Origin: JBAOHV01 sp037045265
Lineage (GTDB): Bacteria > Actinomycetota > Acidimicrobiia > Acidimicrobiales > Microtrichaceae
Assembly (NCBI GenBank): GCA_037045265.1
Contig: JBAOHV010000025.1
Location: forward strand, 62,001-126,000
Length of the DNA: 64,000 nucleotides
Reading direction: 5' to 3'
Below the pieces are notes generated by a model. It made no database searches, was not told where the DNA came from, and was given only the letters and a program-made list of their open reading frames with translations. Shown here piece after piece: positions 35,857 to 45,124 of this stretch. How positions within the stretch are numbered: the stretch's first letter is position 1; each line of letters starts with the position of its first letter. The position numbers were made by a program, and so were the translations under genes.

Positions 35857-36126
35857 TCAGCCCAGGCGCATGAACATCTTCTCGACCTCGGCGAGGGGGT
35901 ACCCCTCGGCCTCGGCCCGCTCGGGTTCGGTCAGGCAGTAGATGAGACCTGCGCTGACCAAGCGGAAGCCGGCCTGCTCCATCGCCTTGGTGGCTGCCGA
36001 GAGCTGGGTGACGATCTCCTTGCAGTCACGACCCTCGTCCAGCATCCGCTCGACAGCAGCCACCTGGCCGGCAGCCCTGCGAAGCCGCTTGCGTACGTCG
36101 GAGACCACGTCTTCTGGCAGTTCCAT
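35857..36126 (-). CDS. CsoR-family repressor, CstR-like persulfide sensor
   Basis: 89 residues, all-helical DUF156 protein: VRKRLRRAAGQVAAVERML and CKEIVTQLSAATKAMEQAGF. Two Cys remain, Cys35 (GRDCKEI) and Cys64 (IYCLTEP), in the two sensing positions; the copper-ligand His of CsoR, four residues before the second Cys, is Gly here. This Cys-only pattern is that of CstR, which forms di- or trisulfide links with persulfides and then leaves its operator. It diverges from a persulfide dioxygenase-rhodanese gene, with two matching operators between them, so the assignment to sulfide detoxification is strong inference. Confidence 0.85.
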   Translation of the reverse strand: MELPEDVVSDVRKRLRRAAGQVAAVERMLDEGRDCKEIVTQLSAATKAMEQAGFRLVSAGLIYCLTEPERAEAEGYPLAEVEKMFMRLG

Positions 36127-36163
36127 CGGTCGACACCTCCTCGCGTCCCCTACACTCTAGCGC

Positions 36164-36203
36164 ATACCCCAGGGGGTTCCACGTCATACCCTTGGGGGTA
36201 TAC
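36164..36203. promoter_or_regulatory. Two CsoR/CstR-type operators
   Basis: ATACCCCAGGGGGT at 36164-36177 and ATACCCTTGGGGGTATAC at 36186-36203 are near-palindromes of the TACCCC/GGGGTA type bound by CsoR-family tetramers. Centre-to-centre distance is about 24 bases. They sit between the divergent repressor and persulfide dioxygenase genes, 38 bases before the latter's start, so binding would shut both promoters. Confidence 0.85.
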
Positions 36204-36241
36204 GATGGCTCGTAGCACTACTCGAGAAGCGGGGTACAACC

Positions 36242-37636
36242 GTGAAGTTCACCCAGTACTACCTGGACTGCCTCTCCCAGGCGAGCTACCTGATCGCCGA
36301 CGACGCGACCGGCGTCGCCGCGGTCGTGGATCCTCGCCGTGACATCCAGGCCTACCTCGATGATGCGGCTGCCGACGGGCTCGACATCCGCTACATCGTC
36401 GAGACGCACTTCCATGCCGACTTCCTGTCGGGCCACCTGGAGCTCGCCCAGGCGACCGGCGCCGAGATCATCTACGGCCGCGCAGCACAGGCGCAGTTCC
36501 CGATCCGCCGGGTGAGCACCGGCGATCGCATCAACCTGGGGGACCCCCGCACCGGGGTCGTGCTCGAGTTCCGTGAGACGCCCGGGCACACGCCGGAGTC
36601 CATCAGCATCGTCATCTGGGAGCGCGGCGACGACCCCGAGCCGTTCGGCGTCTTCACCGGCGACACCCTGTTCATCGGCGACGTCGGACGCCCCGACCTG
36701 CTCGCGTCGGTCGGGGTCACGGCGGACGAGCTCGCCGAACAGCTGTACGAGTCGCTGCGCGAGCAGATCATGACCTTGCCCGACCGGACGAAGGTGTTCC
36801 CCGCCCACGGCGCAGGGTCCGCTTGCGGCAAGAACCTCTCGACCGAGACCGTGTCCACCATCGGCGAGCAGCGCAGCGCCAACTACGCGGTGCAGCCGAT
36901 GAGCGTCGAGGAGTTCGTGCACGTCGTCACCGAGGGCCAGCCCAGTGCACCCGGCTATTTCGGGTTCAACGCTGGACTGAACAAGGCCGCACACGAGCTG
37001 CTCGACACCACACCGCCGTCGCCGATGACGCTCGACCAGGTGCTCGACGCACAGGCGGGCGGCGCCGTCGTGATCGACACGCGCAGCGCAGCGGACTTCG
37101 CCGCCGGCCACCTCGTCGGCTCGGTCAACGTCGGGGTCGACGGCCGCTACGCCGAGTACGTCGGCACTGTCGTCGAGCCGGGCACTCCGATCGTCCTCGT
37201 CGCCGAACCTGGCGACGAGATCGAGGCGAAGGTGCGACTGGCGCGCATCGGCTTCGACGAGGTGCTGGGCCACCTCGAGGGTGGGGTGGCACCCCTGACC
37301 GACCGACCCGAGCTCGCCCGCCAGGCGTCACGGCTCAGCGTCCCCATCTTCGACGCGGCGGTCAGCTCCGGGCAGGTGCAGGTCGTCGACGTGCGCAACC
37401 CCGGTGAGACGGCGCTCGGAACCATCCCCGGCGCCTCCACGATCCCCCTTGCGAGACTCCGTGAGATGGCCGGCACGCTCGATCTGGAACGGCCGGTCGT
37501 CGTCTACTGCGCCGGTGGCTATCGCTCGTCGGTGGGCGCCAGCTTGTTGCGTTCGCTCGGCGCAGCCGACGTGTCCGACCTGCTCGGCGGCTACGGCGCG
37601 TGGGCGCTGGCCAATCCGGTCGAGGTGGGTGGCTGA
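36242..37636 (+). CDS. Persulfide dioxygenase-rhodanese fusion (MBL fold)
   Basis: 464 residues from the GTG at 36242. Residues 1-240 form an ETHE1-like metallo-beta-lactamase: VETHFHADFLSGHLELA (HxHxD), ETPGHTPES, GDTLFIGDVGRPDL and PAHGAGSACG. Two rhodanese domains follow: the first (IDTRSAADFAAGHLVGSVNV) has no Cys in its active loop and is probably structural; the second ends VVVYCAGGYRSSVGAS with an active Cys. It oxidises persulfides to sulfite and can pass sulfur on. Overexpression would follow loss of CstR binding at the operators just upstream. Confidence 0.9.
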   Translation: MKFTQYYLDCLSQASYLIADDATGVAAVVDPRRDIQAYLDDAAADGLDIRYIVETHFHADFLSGHLELAQATGAEIIYGRAAQAQFPIRRVSTGDRINLGDPRTGVVLEFRETPGHTPESISIVIWERGDDPEPFGVFTGDTLFIGDVGRPDLLASVGVTADELAEQLYESLREQIMTLPDRTKVFPAHGAGSACGKNLSTETVSTIGEQRSANYAVQPMSVEEFVHVVTEGQPSAPGYFGFNAGLNKAAHELLDTTPPSPMTLDQVLDAQAGGAVVIDTRSAADFAAGHLVGSVNVGVDGRYAEYVGTVVEPGTPIVLVAEPGDEIEAKVRLARIGFDEVLGHLEGGVAPLTDRPELARQASRLSVPIFDAAVSSGQVQVVDVRNPGETALGTIPGASTIPLARLREMAGTLDLERPVVVYCAGGYRSSVGASLLRSLGAADVSDLLGGYGAWALANPVEVGG

Positions 37637-37637
37637 C

Positions 37638-38249
37638 ATGTCAGACATCGAGGTGTTCGCCGACGTCGGATGTCCGTTCACCCATATCGGGCTCCGTCGT
37701 TTCGTCGCCCGACGAGCGGAGCTCGGACGTGATGACGTCCGGCTGATCGTGAGGTCATGGCCGCTCGAGATCGTCAACGGAACCCCGATGCAGGCAGCGT
37801 TCATCGCCGAGGAGGTGGACGAGATCACGGGTCAGCTCGGCAAGGACTTCTTCGTCGGTTTCCGCGAGGCGGCGTTCCCGTCGACATCGATGCCGGCCAT
37901 GGCTCTCGCGGCGGCCGCCTATGACGTCGGTGCCGAGGTCGGCGAACACGTCAGCCTGGAGTTGCGCGACCTGCTCTTCGAACAGGGTGTCGACATCGCC
38001 GATCGAGCGACTCTGCGTGACGTCGGGGAGCGCCACGGTGTAGTGGCCGACCTGGACGACGAGACGCGGGTCCGCGCCGAGCACGCGGCGGGCGTCGAGC
38101 GTGGAGTCATCGGCTCACCGCACTTCTTCACGCCGGCTGGCGGATTCTTCTGCCCCGCACTCGACGTGTCACGCGACGACGCCGGCCACCTCCGCGTCAC
38201 TGCAGATCCCGAAGAGTTCGACCGGTTCGTCGCGAGCTGTCTGAGCTGA
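37638..38249 (+). CDS. DsbA-family thioredoxin-fold protein (FrnE/HCCA isomerase-like)
   Basis: 203 residues, ATG two bases after the dioxygenase stop. The opening strand IEVFADVGCPFTHIGLRRFV gives a C-P-F-T active loop with a single Cys, as in glutathione-dependent kappa-class or HCCA-isomerase-like DsbA relatives; the helical insert and the cis-Pro region (GVIGSPHFFTPAGGFFCP) are present. In the same operon as the persulfide dioxygenase, so a role in low-molecular-weight thiol or persulfide handling is likely but inferred. Confidence 0.8.
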   Translation: MSDIEVFADVGCPFTHIGLRRFVARRAELGRDDVRLIVRSWPLEIVNGTPMQAAFIAEEVDEITGQLGKDFFVGFREAAFPSTSMPAMALAAAAYDVGAEVGEHVSLELRDLLFEQGVDIADRATLRDVGERHGVVADLDDETRVRAEHAAGVERGVIGSPHFFTPAGGFFCPALDVSRDDAGHLRVTADPEEFDRFVASCLS

Positions 38250-38255
38250 GCCGGT

Positions 38256-38831
38256 TCAGCCTCTGGACACCGCTCGTCGGTTCCGGGCCTCCTGCACGGC
38301 GCTGAGCAGGATCCGCAGCCCTATGCCCAGCACGGCGAGGTCGGCGAGCATCTGGAGCGTGACCGTTGCCCGCATGACGTCGGAACGCGGGGCGATGTCA
38401 CCGAAGCCGGTGGTGGTGAACGTGGTCACGGCGAAGTAGAGCGCATCGAGCTTGGACAGCGGTTCGTTGAATGCCCCGGGTGAGCCGACCGAAGCAACGT
38501 GGTACGAGCCGGCGAAGATGATCAGGAACACCGGCAGCGTGATGGCGAGCGCCTCGACCGCGCGCAGGCCCGGCATCTCCGCTCCCATGACCGCTCGGAC
38601 CTGGACGGTGACCAACGCGACGAAGGCCGCCAGAGCAACAGGGAGCGACACCGACACCGGCATGTCCGCGATCCAGCTGAGGTCGAGCACGAAGTAGAGC
38701 GTCGTCAGCGCGACCGTGATGGCTCCGGCGCGGGCCAGGCCCAGCATCACGACGCGGCGCGCCGGCATGGCCGCACCGCTGCTGGGCGGGCTCAGGTCGT
38801 CGGTCGGCGCAGCATCGATGGAGGCAAGCAT
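38256..38831 (-). CDS. Two-pore-type ion channel (potassium channel family)
   Basis: 191 residues with about four membrane segments. The pore loop reads YFAVTTFTTTGFGDIAPRSD with selectivity-filter TGFGD at residues 141-145, a G-F-G variant of the usual G-Y-G. The last two segments are Ion_trans_2. The first two helices are a short extra domain. No RCK/TrkA domain is attached. Its start lies 49 bases from the divergent MFS gene. Confidence 0.85.
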   Translation of the reverse strand: MLASIDAAPTDDLSPPSSGAAMPARRVVMLGLARAGAITVALTTLYFVLDLSWIADMPVSVSLPVALAAFVALVTVQVRAVMGAEMPGLRAVEALAITLPVFLIIFAGSYHVASVGSPGAFNEPLSKLDALYFAVTTFTTTGFGDIAPRSDVMRATVTLQMLADLAVLGIGLRILLSAVQEARNRRAVSRG

Positions 38832-38880
38832 TGTCGTTGGATCCGACAGTGGGCAACCTCAGCCTTCTACCTTTGACGCT

Positions 38881-40461
38881 GTGAACGACGCCGCTTTGAG
38901 ATCTGCTGCTGCCGACACCGCACCCGCCCGACAAGGTCCGGTTCTCGGGACGCTGATCCTGGTCGCGGCGGTGGCGAACCTGCCGCTAGCGGTGGCGAAC
39001 GTGGCGCTGCCTGACATCGGCATCGCCTTCGACGCGTCCCAGGCGCAGCTCAACATGGCGGCCGTCGGCTACTCGCTGGGGCTGGCCGTGGCGGTGCTGT
39101 GGTTCGGAGCCATCGGAGACCGCTACGGCCGTAAGCAGATGCTGTTGGGCGGCCTGCTGCTGTCGCTGCCGGCATGCCTGATCGCCGCGTGGGCCCCCAG
39201 CATGGGGGCCCTGATCGGTGCGAGAGTGCTCGGCGGCGTCGCCGCGGGCATGGCGTACCCGACGACGCTCTCGCTGATCACGGCTCTCTGGTCCGGAGCA
39301 GGGCGCACCAAGGCGATCGCCCTCTGGTCGGCCATCGGCGGAGCCATCTCGGCGATCGGCCCACTGGTCGCAGGGCTGCTGCTCGAGGAGTTCTGGTGGG
39401 GTTCGGTGTTCCTCATCACACTTCCGCTGCTGGTGATCGCAGTGCCGCTGTCGATCAAGCTGCTGCCCAGCCACGTGAACGAGACCGAGGACCCCGTCGA
39501 CCACCTCGGAGGCCTGCTGTCCATGCTGCTCGTCGCCGGACTCATATTGGCGATCAATCTCGTGGTCGTACCCGAGCGGCGCATGCTGGCGCTCGGTCTG
39601 GCCGCAGTAGCGCTGGTTGTGCTCGGACTGTTCGTCTGGCAGGAACGGCGGTCGTCCGGTCCGCTCTACGACCTGGCGGTTGCGGGCCGGCGGATCTTCT
39701 GGGTCGCCGCGTGCGCGGGCATCATCGTCTTCGGTTCGTTGATGGGCGCCATGTTCATCGGCCAGCAGTTCCTCCAGAACGTGCTCGGCTACGACACTGT
39801 CCAGTCGGGTCTGGCGATATTGCCTGCCGCGGTGTTCATGGTGCTGATCGCTCCCCGCTCGGCGAAGCTTGTCGAGACGAAGGGCGCTCGCTTCACCCTG
39901 CTGGTCGGCTACGCGTCGATCCTGTGCGGGTTCGCGACGATGCTCGCCTTCTGGCGAGACGGCGCTTCGTATCTGCCCGTGGGCATCGGCTACGCGTTCG
40001 TCGGTGCCGGCGTCGGCTTTGCAGGGACCCCTGCCTCGCACTCTCTGACCGGGTCGGTGCCGGTGACCCACGCGGGCATGGCATCGGGCACCGCTGACCT
40101 GCAGAGGGACCTGGGCGGGGCGATCATGCAGTCGATCATGGGCGCGCTGCTCACAGCGGGGTACGCCAAGGCCGCTGCCGCAGCGATCGGCAGTGCGCCC
40201 AACGCCGATCAGGTCACATCGAGCGTGCAGGCGCAGCTCACCAAGTCCTTCGCCGGGGCCGAAGGCGTCGCGCAGCGCTACCCCCAGTACGCGGACCAGA
40301 TAGTCGCCGCCACGCGGGAGTCGTTCATACAGGGCCAGGACTGGGCGTACCTGTCGGGGATGCTCGCGGTCATGGCGGGCGGGGTCCTGGTCTGGTTCTG
40401 CTTCCCGGCCCACGACGAGGAGCAGTCGCTCCTGCGGTCGTATCAGGAAGCAGACGCCTGA
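38881..40461 (+). CDS. MFS multidrug-type transporter (DHA2, 14 helices)
   Basis: 526 residues from the GTG at 38881, about 14 membrane helices. ANVALPDIGIAFDASQAQLN matches the family's VALP-x-I motif, and GAIGDRYGRKQMLLGG is the MFS loop 2-3 motif. GARVLGGVAAGMAYPTTLSLI and GFAGTPASHSLTGSVP are further family elements. It is likely a proton-driven exporter; substrate unknown. The last 19 bases overlap the converging DNA ligase gene. Confidence 0.88.
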   Translation: MNDAALRSAAADTAPARQGPVLGTLILVAAVANLPLAVANVALPDIGIAFDASQAQLNMAAVGYSLGLAVAVLWFGAIGDRYGRKQMLLGGLLLSLPACLIAAWAPSMGALIGARVLGGVAAGMAYPTTLSLITALWSGAGRTKAIALWSAIGGAISAIGPLVAGLLLEEFWWGSVFLITLPLLVIAVPLSIKLLPSHVNETEDPVDHLGGLLSMLLVAGLILAINLVVVPERRMLALGLAAVALVVLGLFVWQERRSSGPLYDLAVAGRRIFWVAACAGIIVFGSLMGAMFIGQQFLQNVLGYDTVQSGLAILPAAVFMVLIAPRSAKLVETKGARFTLLVGYASILCGFATMLAFWRDGASYLPVGIGYAFVGAGVGFAGTPASHSLTGSVPVTHAGMASGTADLQRDLGGAIMQSIMGALLTAGYAKAAAAAIGSAPNADQVTSSVQAQLTKSFAGAEGVAQRYPQYADQIVAATRESFIQGQDWAYLSGMLAVMAGGVLVWFCFPAHDEEQSLLRSYQEADA

Positions 40462-41546
40462 CCGAAGATCTCGCCGAACTCGACCGGTGGCGGCTGATCG
40501 ATCTGGTCGTAGGTGCACGAAGCGGGCGACTTGTCCGAGCGCCAACGCACGAACCGCGCAGGGTGGCGGAACCGTCCGGCCGAGACGTTCTCGTAGGTCA
40601 CCTCGGCGACCAGTTCGCAACGCAACGGCACCCAGTCAGACTCCTTGCCGGCTGACCAGCGGCTGACCGTCCCAGGCAGACGCACGGTCTGAGCACGCTC
40701 GCCTGCCGCGACCGCGGCGATCTCCTGGATCCACGGGTGCAGCTCGGCAGCGCCGTCTTCGAACACCGAAAGCTCTCCCTGCAGGGTGCGGCGCCGCGAC
40801 GCTGCGAACGCGCTGCACACGCCGATGTGGTGCAGCCGGGGTGACCCGCCGTCGGGAGAGCCGTCGTCGAACAGCCCGAGCAGCAACGAACCGACGCCGC
40901 CCTCCTTGTGCAAGCGGTAGCCGGCGACGACGCAGTCGGCGCTGCGGTGGTGCTTCACCTTGAACTGGACCCGCTTGTCCTCCACGTAGGGGCCGTCGAG
41001 CGGCTTGGCCATGACCCCGTCGAAGCCCGACCCTTCGAAGCGCTCGAACCAGTCGAGTGCCACCGCGGGGTCCGCCGACGAGGGCGTCAGGTGGATCTGG
41101 CCGTGAGCCGATCCGAGGAGCTCCACCAGTGCGTCGCGCCGCGCGGAGAATGGCATGCCGCGCAGGTCCAGGTCGTCGAGCGCGAGCAGGTCGAAGGCGA
41201 CGAAGTTGGCCGGTGTCGCCTGCGCCAGCTTCTCCACACGGCTCGCAGCCGGGTGGATCCGCTGTCCCAACAGGTCGAAGTCCAGACCGTCAGGTGTGGG
41301 GACGACCAGCTCGCCGTCGACCACACATCGCTGCGGTAGCTGGGCTCGTAGCGGGTCGAGCAGCTCCGGGAAGTAGCGCGTCAGGGGGCGCTGGTTGCGG
41401 CTGGCGAGCTCGATCTCGTCGCCGTCGCGGAACACGATGCAGCGGAACCCGTCCCACTTGGGCTCGTACAGCAGGTCCCCCTCGGGGAGCTCTTTCACCG
41501 CCTTGGCCAACATGGGTCGGACCGGTGGCACCACTGGAAGCCGCAC
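40443..41546 (-). CDS. ATP-dependent DNA ligase (LigC type)
   Basis: 367 residues. The adenylation domain holds YEPKWDGFRCIVFRDG with nucleophile Lys30, CVVDGELVVPTPDG, FDLLALDDLDLRG and GVMAKPLDGPYVEDKRVQFKVK (motifs IV and V). An OB-fold follows with VPLRCELVAEVTYENVSAGRFRHPARFVRWRSDK. No polymerase or phosphoesterase domain is attached, so it is the short type used in base-excision or NHEJ-like repair next to the essential NAD ligase. Convergent with the MFS gene by 19 bases. Confidence 0.93.
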   Translation of the reverse strand: MRLPVVPPVRPMLAKAVKELPEGDLLYEPKWDGFRCIVFRDGDEIELASRNQRPLTRYFPELLDPLRAQLPQRCVVDGELVVPTPDGLDFDLLGQRIHPAASRVEKLAQATPANFVAFDLLALDDLDLRGMPFSARRDALVELLGSAHGQIHLTPSSADPAVALDWFERFEGSGFDGVMAKPLDGPYVEDKRVQFKVKHHRSADCVVAGYRLHKEGGVGSLLLGLFDDGSPDGGSPRLHHIGVCSAFAASRRRTLQGELSVFEDGAAELHPWIQEIAAVAAGERAQTVRLPGTVSRWSAGKESDWVPLRCELVAEVTYENVSAGRFRHPARFVRWRSDKSPASCTYDQIDQPPPVEFGEIFGQASAS

Positions 41547-41556
41547 GACTGACGTT

Positions 41557-42123
41557 CTACACCCCGCCGCTCAGCACGCGGCCGAGAAGTCGATCCGGGT
41601 CGACGTCGTCGAGGAGCAGCGACCTCACCGCGGGCTTGGTGAGACCCCGCTCGATCGACTCGTCCACGAACGCGAGCAGGTGGTCGAAGTAGCCGTTGAC
41701 GTTCAGCAGGCCTATCGGCTTGGGGTGCAGACCCAACGACGCCCACGACAGCACCTCGAAGAGCTCCTCGAGGGTTCCGACCCCACCCGGCAGGGCGAGC
41801 ACGGCGTCGGCCGCTTCGAACATGACACGCTTTCGAGCGGCCATGTCCTGCACGAAGCGCAGCTCTGACAACTGGCCGTGGGCGATCTCACGGTCAGCGA
41901 AGTGGTCGGGCATCACGCCGAGCACATGCGCGCCGTTGGCGAGTGCCGCGTCGGCCAGCAGTCCCATCAGCCCGATCGACGCCCCGCCGTAGACCAGGTC
42001 GGCGCCGTGGCGGCCGAGCAGCTCACCGGTACGGACCGCGGCGTGGGAGTAGTCGGGGTCGTCGCCGAAGCGCGACGCGCAGTAGACGGCGACACGGAGT
42101 CGACGGGTCGGATCCACCGCCAC
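41557..42123 (-). CDS. LOG family protein (TIGR00730, phosphoribohydrolase-like)
   Basis: 188 residues of a Rossmann-like lysine-decarboxylase-type fold: RLRVAVYCASRFGDDPDYSHA, ADLVYGGASIGLMGLLADAAL, MAARKRVMFEAADAVLALPGGVGTLEELFEVLS with the PGG-x-GT-x-x-E motif. Such proteins cleave the glycosidic bond of nucleoside 5'-monophosphates (cytokinin-activating LOG in plants and mycobacteria). It lies 10 bases from the ligase gene on the same strand. Confidence 0.92.
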   Translation of the reverse strand: MAVDPTRRLRVAVYCASRFGDDPDYSHAAVRTGELLGRHGADLVYGGASIGLMGLLADAALANGAHVLGVMPDHFADREIAHGQLSELRFVQDMAARKRVMFEAADAVLALPGGVGTLEELFEVLSWASLGLHPKPIGLLNVNGYFDHLLAFVDESIERGLTKPAVRSLLLDDVDPDRLLGRVLSGGV

Positions 42124-42189
42124 ACGCTACCGCCGTGGCGGTCGTCGTCTTTTGGGGGCGATCGGCGCCCACGGGTACCGTTCGCCCCT

Positions 42190-43740
42190 ATGGAACACCC
42201 CATCCGCGAGCGGGTCGAAGACCTGCAGCGACGCCGTGAACAGGCTCGCACACCCGGTTCTGAACGCTCGATCGCACGCCAGCACGAACGAGGCAAGCTG
42301 CTCGCCCGGGAGCGGATCGACCACCTGCTAGACGAAGGGTCGTTCCACGAGCTCGACATGCTCGCTCGCCACCGTGCGGGCGACGCGCTGGCGGAGCGTC
42401 CGTACGGCGACGGTGTGATCACCGGCTGGGGCACCGTCGACGGCCGCAAGGTGTTCGTCTTCAGCCAGGACTTCACGGTGTTCGGCGGCGCGCTCGGCGG
42501 GGTGTTCGCCGAGAAGATCATGAAGTTGATGGACCTGGCGATGAAGGTCGGTGCACCCGTGATCGGCCTCAACGACGGGGCCGGTGCACGCATCCAGGAA
42601 GGCGTCGTCTCGCTCGCCAGCTACGGCGGGATCTTCTACCGCAACGTCAAGGCCTCGGGTGTGACGCCGCAGATCTCGGTGATCATGGGCCCGTGCGCCG
42701 GCGGCGCCGTGTACAGCCCGGTCATGACCGACTTCGTGTTCATGGTCGACGAGACGTCCTACATGTTCATCACCGGGCCCGACGTGGTGAAGCAGGTGAC
42801 CGGCGAGGAGGTCTCCCAGCAGGACCTGGGCGGCGCGCGCGTGCACACAGGCACCTCGGGAGTAGCGCAGTTCATCTCCGCCGACGACAAGGCCGCCCTG
42901 GACGACGTGCGCTACCTGCTCGGTTTCCTGCCGTCGAACAACCTCGACGAGGCACCTTTCGAGCCGACCGACGACCCGTCGGACCGCCGTTGCGAGGAGC
43001 TCTACGACCTCATCCCGGACTCGGCCAACCAGCCCTACGACATGCGCGACGTCGTGCGCGCCGTCGTCGACGACGGCGACTTCTTCGAGTACGCCTCGAC
43101 GTGGGCCGGCTCGATCATCTGCGGGTTCGCCCGCCTGGGCGGCACGCCGGTCGGCATCGTCGGGAACCAACCCGCCATGTACGCGGGCGTTCTCGACATC
43201 GAGTCGTCGTCCAAGGCGGCGCGGTTCGTGCGGACCTGCGACGCGTTCAACATCCCTCTGGTCACCTTCGTAGACGTGCCCGGATTCCTGCCTGGCGTCG
43301 ACCAGGAGCACAACGGGATCATCCGACACGGCGCCAAGCTCCTCTACGCCTACTGCGAGGCGACCGTGCCGCGCATCTCGGTCATCACCCGCAAGGCCTA
43401 CGGCGGCGCCTACGTGGTCATGGACTCCAAGTCGATCGGCTCGGACCTGTGCTTCGCGTGGCCGTCGGCCGAGCTGGCGGTGATGGGAGCGAGCGGAGCG
43501 GTCGAGATCGTGCACCGTCGTACGGTCGCCGAGGCCGACGACCCGGTCACGAAGCGGGCGGAGCTGATCGAGGAGTACGAGGAGAACTACCTCAACCCGT
43601 GGGAAGCGACCGACCGCGGCTACGTCGACGATGTGATCGACCCGGCCGAGACTCGCATCAAGTTGATCGCAGGGCTGGACCTGTTGCGCTCCAAGCGCGA
43701 GGAGCTGCCGAACCGCAAGCACGGGAACATGCCACTGTGA
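42190..43740 (+). CDS. Acyl-CoA carboxylase beta subunit (propionyl-/acetyl-CoA carboxyltransferase)
   Basis: 516 residues, ATG at 42190. It is a complete carboxyltransferase: the N-half has RERIDHLLDEGSFHELDMLA and GAPVIGLNDGAGARIQEGV; the C-half has VDVPGFLPGVDQEHNGIIRHGAKLLYAYCEATVPRI in two parts of the biotin/acyl-CoA site and VITRKAYGGAYVVMDSK. It moves the carboxyl from biotin to acetyl-, propionyl- or a longer acyl-CoA. The length and the RKAYGGAYVVM block suit PccB/AccD5-like enzymes; the alpha (biotin) subunit is not in the window. A small epsilon subunit overlaps its end. Confidence 0.93.
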   Translation: MEHPIRERVEDLQRRREQARTPGSERSIARQHERGKLLARERIDHLLDEGSFHELDMLARHRAGDALAERPYGDGVITGWGTVDGRKVFVFSQDFTVFGGALGGVFAEKIMKLMDLAMKVGAPVIGLNDGAGARIQEGVVSLASYGGIFYRNVKASGVTPQISVIMGPCAGGAVYSPVMTDFVFMVDETSYMFITGPDVVKQVTGEEVSQQDLGGARVHTGTSGVAQFISADDKAALDDVRYLLGFLPSNNLDEAPFEPTDDPSDRRCEELYDLIPDSANQPYDMRDVVRAVVDDGDFFEYASTWAGSIICGFARLGGTPVGIVGNQPAMYAGVLDIESSSKAARFVRTCDAFNIPLVTFVDVPGFLPGVDQEHNGIIRHGAKLLYAYCEATVPRISVITRKAYGGAYVVMDSKSIGSDLCFAWPSAELAVMGASGAVEIVHRRTVAEADDPVTKRAELIEEYEENYLNPWEATDRGYVDDVIDPAETRIKLIAGLDLLRSKREELPNRKHGNMPL

Positions 43741-43925
43741 TCCAGCAGCCCGCTGGCATCTCGCCGGAACCCACCGACGAGGAAGCAGCCGCGATCGTCG
43801 CCGCAATGCAGACCCTGCTCGGCGGCGCGGGCGACGACGGCTCCGGGCGTGAGCTCATGTCGCGCTGGCGGTTCTCGGGACGTTGGTGGTCCCGGCCGGT
43901 TCCGTCTCGCCGCGTGCGTCCCTGA
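43737..43925 (+). CDS. Acyl-CoA carboxylase epsilon subunit
   Basis: 62 residues starting at a GTG that overlaps the beta-subunit stop (GTGA). The order is typical: a short acidic helix with EPTDEEAAAIVAAMQTLLGG, a linker, then the conserved end SRWRFSGRWWSRPVP. Such subunits are found in actinomycetes and tune the activity of the alpha-beta carboxylase. Position and the WRFSGR motif make the call. Confidence 0.88.
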   Translation: MIQQPAGISPEPTDEEAAAIVAAMQTLLGGAGDDGSGRELMSRWRFSGRWWSRPVPSRRVRP

Positions 43926-44094
43926 GTCCACTCTCGTCCGTCCTTGCGGATCCCGAGTTGCGGGCCTTCCGATCGCGGAGGTCATCCGGAGGAGGGAACT
44001 CGACGAGGCCCGAGGCCAACGGATTCGCATGCCGTGGGACTCCGAACAGCGGTGGGGTGCGGTGGCGTCGTGCGCAGCTCCCTATCCTCGGGTC

Positions 44095-45124
44095 GTGGAC
44101 CCAGACCAGCGACCCGAGGTGCTGACCGTCGCCGACGACGAGATCGTCGTGTGGCACGGCCCCGAGCCCCGGGTGCTCGACGACCTCCCGCCCGATCGGG
44201 ACGTCGAGGTGGGGGACCGAACCGTGCGCACGCTGCCGCGCCGCGGTGAGCTGCTGAGCCGGGTCGCGACGGTCAACGACGTGCACTTCGGCGAGATGGT
44301 CTGTGGCCAGGTCGACGGAGTCGACGAGTGGGACACCTTCTCCGTCGAGCCGGGTGAGCCGCCCTATCCCGAGACGATGAACGCCGGCGCGGTCTCCGAC
44401 ATCGCCGCCACAGGGGTCGACGCAGTGGTCGCCAAGGGCGATCTGACCTCGAACGGCACCATGGAGGAGTACCAGCGATTCCTCGACGTCTACGGCGGCG
44501 CGTTCGGCGACCGTCTGCTGCACGTGCGCGGCAACCACGAGAGCTACCACGAGCTGCCGGCGGCGGCATGGCCGACACAGGAGCGCCATCTTCGAGGGTG
44601 TGACCCTGGCCGTGCTCGACACCTCGCTGGAGCGGACGGTCAACGGCCACCTGTCCGCGGACCAGCTCGAATGGCTCGACGAGCTCGGCGCCCGCTCGGA
44701 CCGGCCGGTGTTGGTGTTCGGACATCACCCGGTGTGGAACCCCGCCGAGGAGCCGCGCCACGACCAGACGTTCGGCATCGTGCCCGACGACACCGAGGCG
44801 CTGGCCGCCGTGATGGCGCGGCGAGCGGCGCTGGTCGGCTACTTCGCGGGTCACACGCACCGCAACCGGGTCGTGGCGCTGCCCGAGGCTCCCGGCGTGC
44901 CCTTCGTCGAGGTCGCCTGCGTCAAGGACTACCCCGGCAGCTGGGCCGAGTACCGGGTGTTCGAGGGCTGTGTGCTGCAGGTCCACCGGCGCATCTCAAC
45001 CCCGGCCGCAGTTGCCTGGACCGAACGCACCCGTGGCATGTTCGGCGGCACCTACCCGAGCTACGCAAGGGGCCGGCTGCACGAGCGCTGCTTCGCCATC
45101 GACACCTCCAAGGCCGGTTCGTGA
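44095..45124 (+). CDS. Calcineurin-like metallophosphoesterase (frameshifted)
   Basis: About 342 residues. The five family motifs occur in order: ATVNDVHFGE (D-x-H), VVAKGDLTSNG (GD), VRGNHESYHE (GNHE), FGHHPVWNPAEEP and GYFAGHTHRNRV (GHTH). One extra base lies near 44570-44585, between the GNHE part and SAIFEGVTLAVLDTSLERT. The N-terminal 60 residues are a beta-sandwich-like extension. Fold predicts a two-metal phosphodiesterase or phosphatase; substrate unknown. GTG at 44095 is the first good start; its stop overlaps the CoA-transferase GTG by four bases. Confidence 0.85.

Noticed and set aside
38986..40620. 544-codon open frame on the minus strand
   Set aside because: Antisense to the MFS transporter, low-complexity Arg/Gln/His content.
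43926..44094. Small gene between carboxylase epsilon subunit and phosphoesterase
   Set aside because: Open frames exist but none has a ribosome site or a family-like sequence.
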